From Acanthosoma haemorrhoidale (taxonomy: Eukaryota > Arthropoda > Insecta > Hemiptera > Acanthosomatidae), in NCBI GenBank assembly GCA_930367205.1, contig OV884009.1, positions 96,989,189 to 97,053,188 on the forward strand: a DNA stretch of 64,000 bases, given 5' to 3'. This document shows, in pieces, positions 63,002-64,000 of this stretch. Each line of letters opens with the position of its first letter. The first letter of the stretch is position 1. The notes under the pieces are model-generated. The model saw nothing but the letters and a program-made list of their open reading frames with translations. It made no database searches and was not told where the DNA came from. The position numbers and the translations under genes were made by a program.

Positions 63002-63105
63002 GTAATAATTTTTCTAGAACATTTCGCAGTACCTTTTACAGCATTATTATTATTAGAATTATTAGTAGTATTTATAGATTTAGTTTATTAGTTACTTGGT
63101 TCTTA

Positions 63106-63118
63106 GGGGGGGGGGGGG
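63106..63118 (+). repeat. 13-G homopolymer
   Basis: A run of 13 G in AT-rich intron sequence just after FASN exon 26. Runs of 10-11 G also occur at 22840 and 37789. Such tracts often vary in length and are hard to sequence accurately. Confidence 0.7.
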
Positions 63119-63179
63119 TTCTTAGGGTTCTTGGCCAAAACCACTCCACTTCTCATAGAGCTCTAAATACTAAATAGTC

Positions 63180-63800
63180 GGGAGGAGGTCCTGAGGTCAC
63201 CTCAGCCTTCGCTCTGGGTAGCCGGTACTGCGATGAGAATTGAGCATTAGCATACGGATTAGAATGGAAGGGGGAAGGAAATGGGATTTCTTGTAGCAGG
63301 TGGTTGCCAGGTCTTGGATAAACAGGATATTGAGATCAGGAGGAAGGGTAAGGTTTTGACATAAAGGAGCATGAGAATTAGGTAGTACTTGAATGGAAGC
63401 TTGTCTTGAAGTTTACAGATTAAGTCCTGATGCCATACTCGATCGAAAGCAGGAGAGATGTCAAGAAATACACCAGATTTATACTCTTTCTTATCAAATT
63501 ATGACAAAATAGAGTCGATTACGCGATGGCATTGTGGATAGTCGAGTGCGAGGGTAAAATCCAGACTGATTGGTGGAGGTAGGGGGAGTATAAGAGGGTC
63601 AAAGAAAGCGGTAAAGCGTTTGAGCAGAGGTTTTTCAAGGATTTTCCCCATGATATGATATGGGTCTGTAGCATACAGGAGAGTGGAGAGGTTTTTCCTT
63701 TTTATGGATCATTTTGATTAAGAGGAATCCTGAGGAGAGGAAAAAAGGTGATTCTGACGACTGAATTGTAGATGAAGGTCTGGTATAAATTAGACTACTT
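63180..63800 (-). mobile_element. LINE reverse-transcriptase fragment
   Basis: The minus strand reads KEYKSGVFLDISPAFDRVWH, the RT palm motif with its first catalytic Asp, and KILEKPLLKR upstream of it. It is diverged from LINE-A and may be another Jockey-type family. Stops are present, and it runs close to the right edge of the window. Confidence 0.75.
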
Positions 63801-64000
63801 TGAAAAATATTTAAGAATTATTGGATTGATTAGATCGAACCCAGGAGCTATTTGGGAAGGAAGTTTGTGTATTACTGAGGCTACTTCTTTGGAATGGAAA
63901 GCAGCGTCTTTTCCCAGGAGACATTGTCATGTCGGAGGTGATATAGAGTGTACGGGACAGATAAAAGTCTTTTCATAACCTATAATAGCGACTGGTCAGT

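Overview
The window is eukaryotic and most likely insect nuclear DNA. It is AT-rich, has spliceosomal GT-AG introns, and carries a typical arthropod set of transposons (Jockey-type LINEs, Ty3/gypsy, Ty1/copia, BEL/Pao, Tc1/mariner, pogo-like). The species cannot be named from the sequence.

One host gene spans nearly the whole window on the + strand: an animal-type (type I) fatty acid synthase. I resolve 26 coding exons between 4058 and 63001, about 5.0 kb of coding sequence spread over 59 kb. All 26 are open, and splice phases agree at every junction except one. In order they encode a ketosynthase with its catalytic Cys-His-His set (exons 1-7), a linker (exon 8), a diverged remnant of the malonyl/acetyl transferase C-terminus (exon 9), a dehydratase with its catalytic His (exons 10-12), the pseudo-methyltransferase and structural ketoreductase region (exons 13-17), an enoyl reductase (exons 18-22), a ketoreductase (exons 23-25) and the linker that leads to the acyl carrier protein (exon 26). 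The N-terminus and the carrier/thioesterase end lie outside the window.

Two expected pieces of the synthase are not visible. The catalytic core of the acyltransferase should lie between exons 8 and 9 (24999-31387). That interval instead holds a truncated copia element butted against a truncated BEL element. The end of the dehydratase and the linker after it should lie between exons 12 and 13 (37216-45119), and that exon pair is the only one whose phases do not match. Either this locus has lost those exons (a paralog needing acyltransferase in trans, or a dying gene), or the assembly dropped sequence in repeat-rich introns.

The introns are mobile-element graveyards. Main residents are: gypsy pol (1-1954, 9858-10460, 13600-17352, 55600-57430); a Jockey-type LINE family, LINE-A (3030-3965, 17355-19085, 32180-35680, 38985-39870, 42790-44075, 46870-47435, 58575-58850); a second LINE family, LINE-B (2030-2530, 7495-9855); a 938-bp LTR family present as solo, nested and fragmentary copies (6305, 10759, 19987, 48056, 54459, 54726, 58858); copia (25081-29100); BEL (29100-31300); a long-TIR DNA transposon (40425-42425); a Tc1-like element 29 bp from an exon (51715-53133); a pogo-like ORF (4789-6030); and two short retroposons with clear target-site duplications (60305-60621, 62293-62662).
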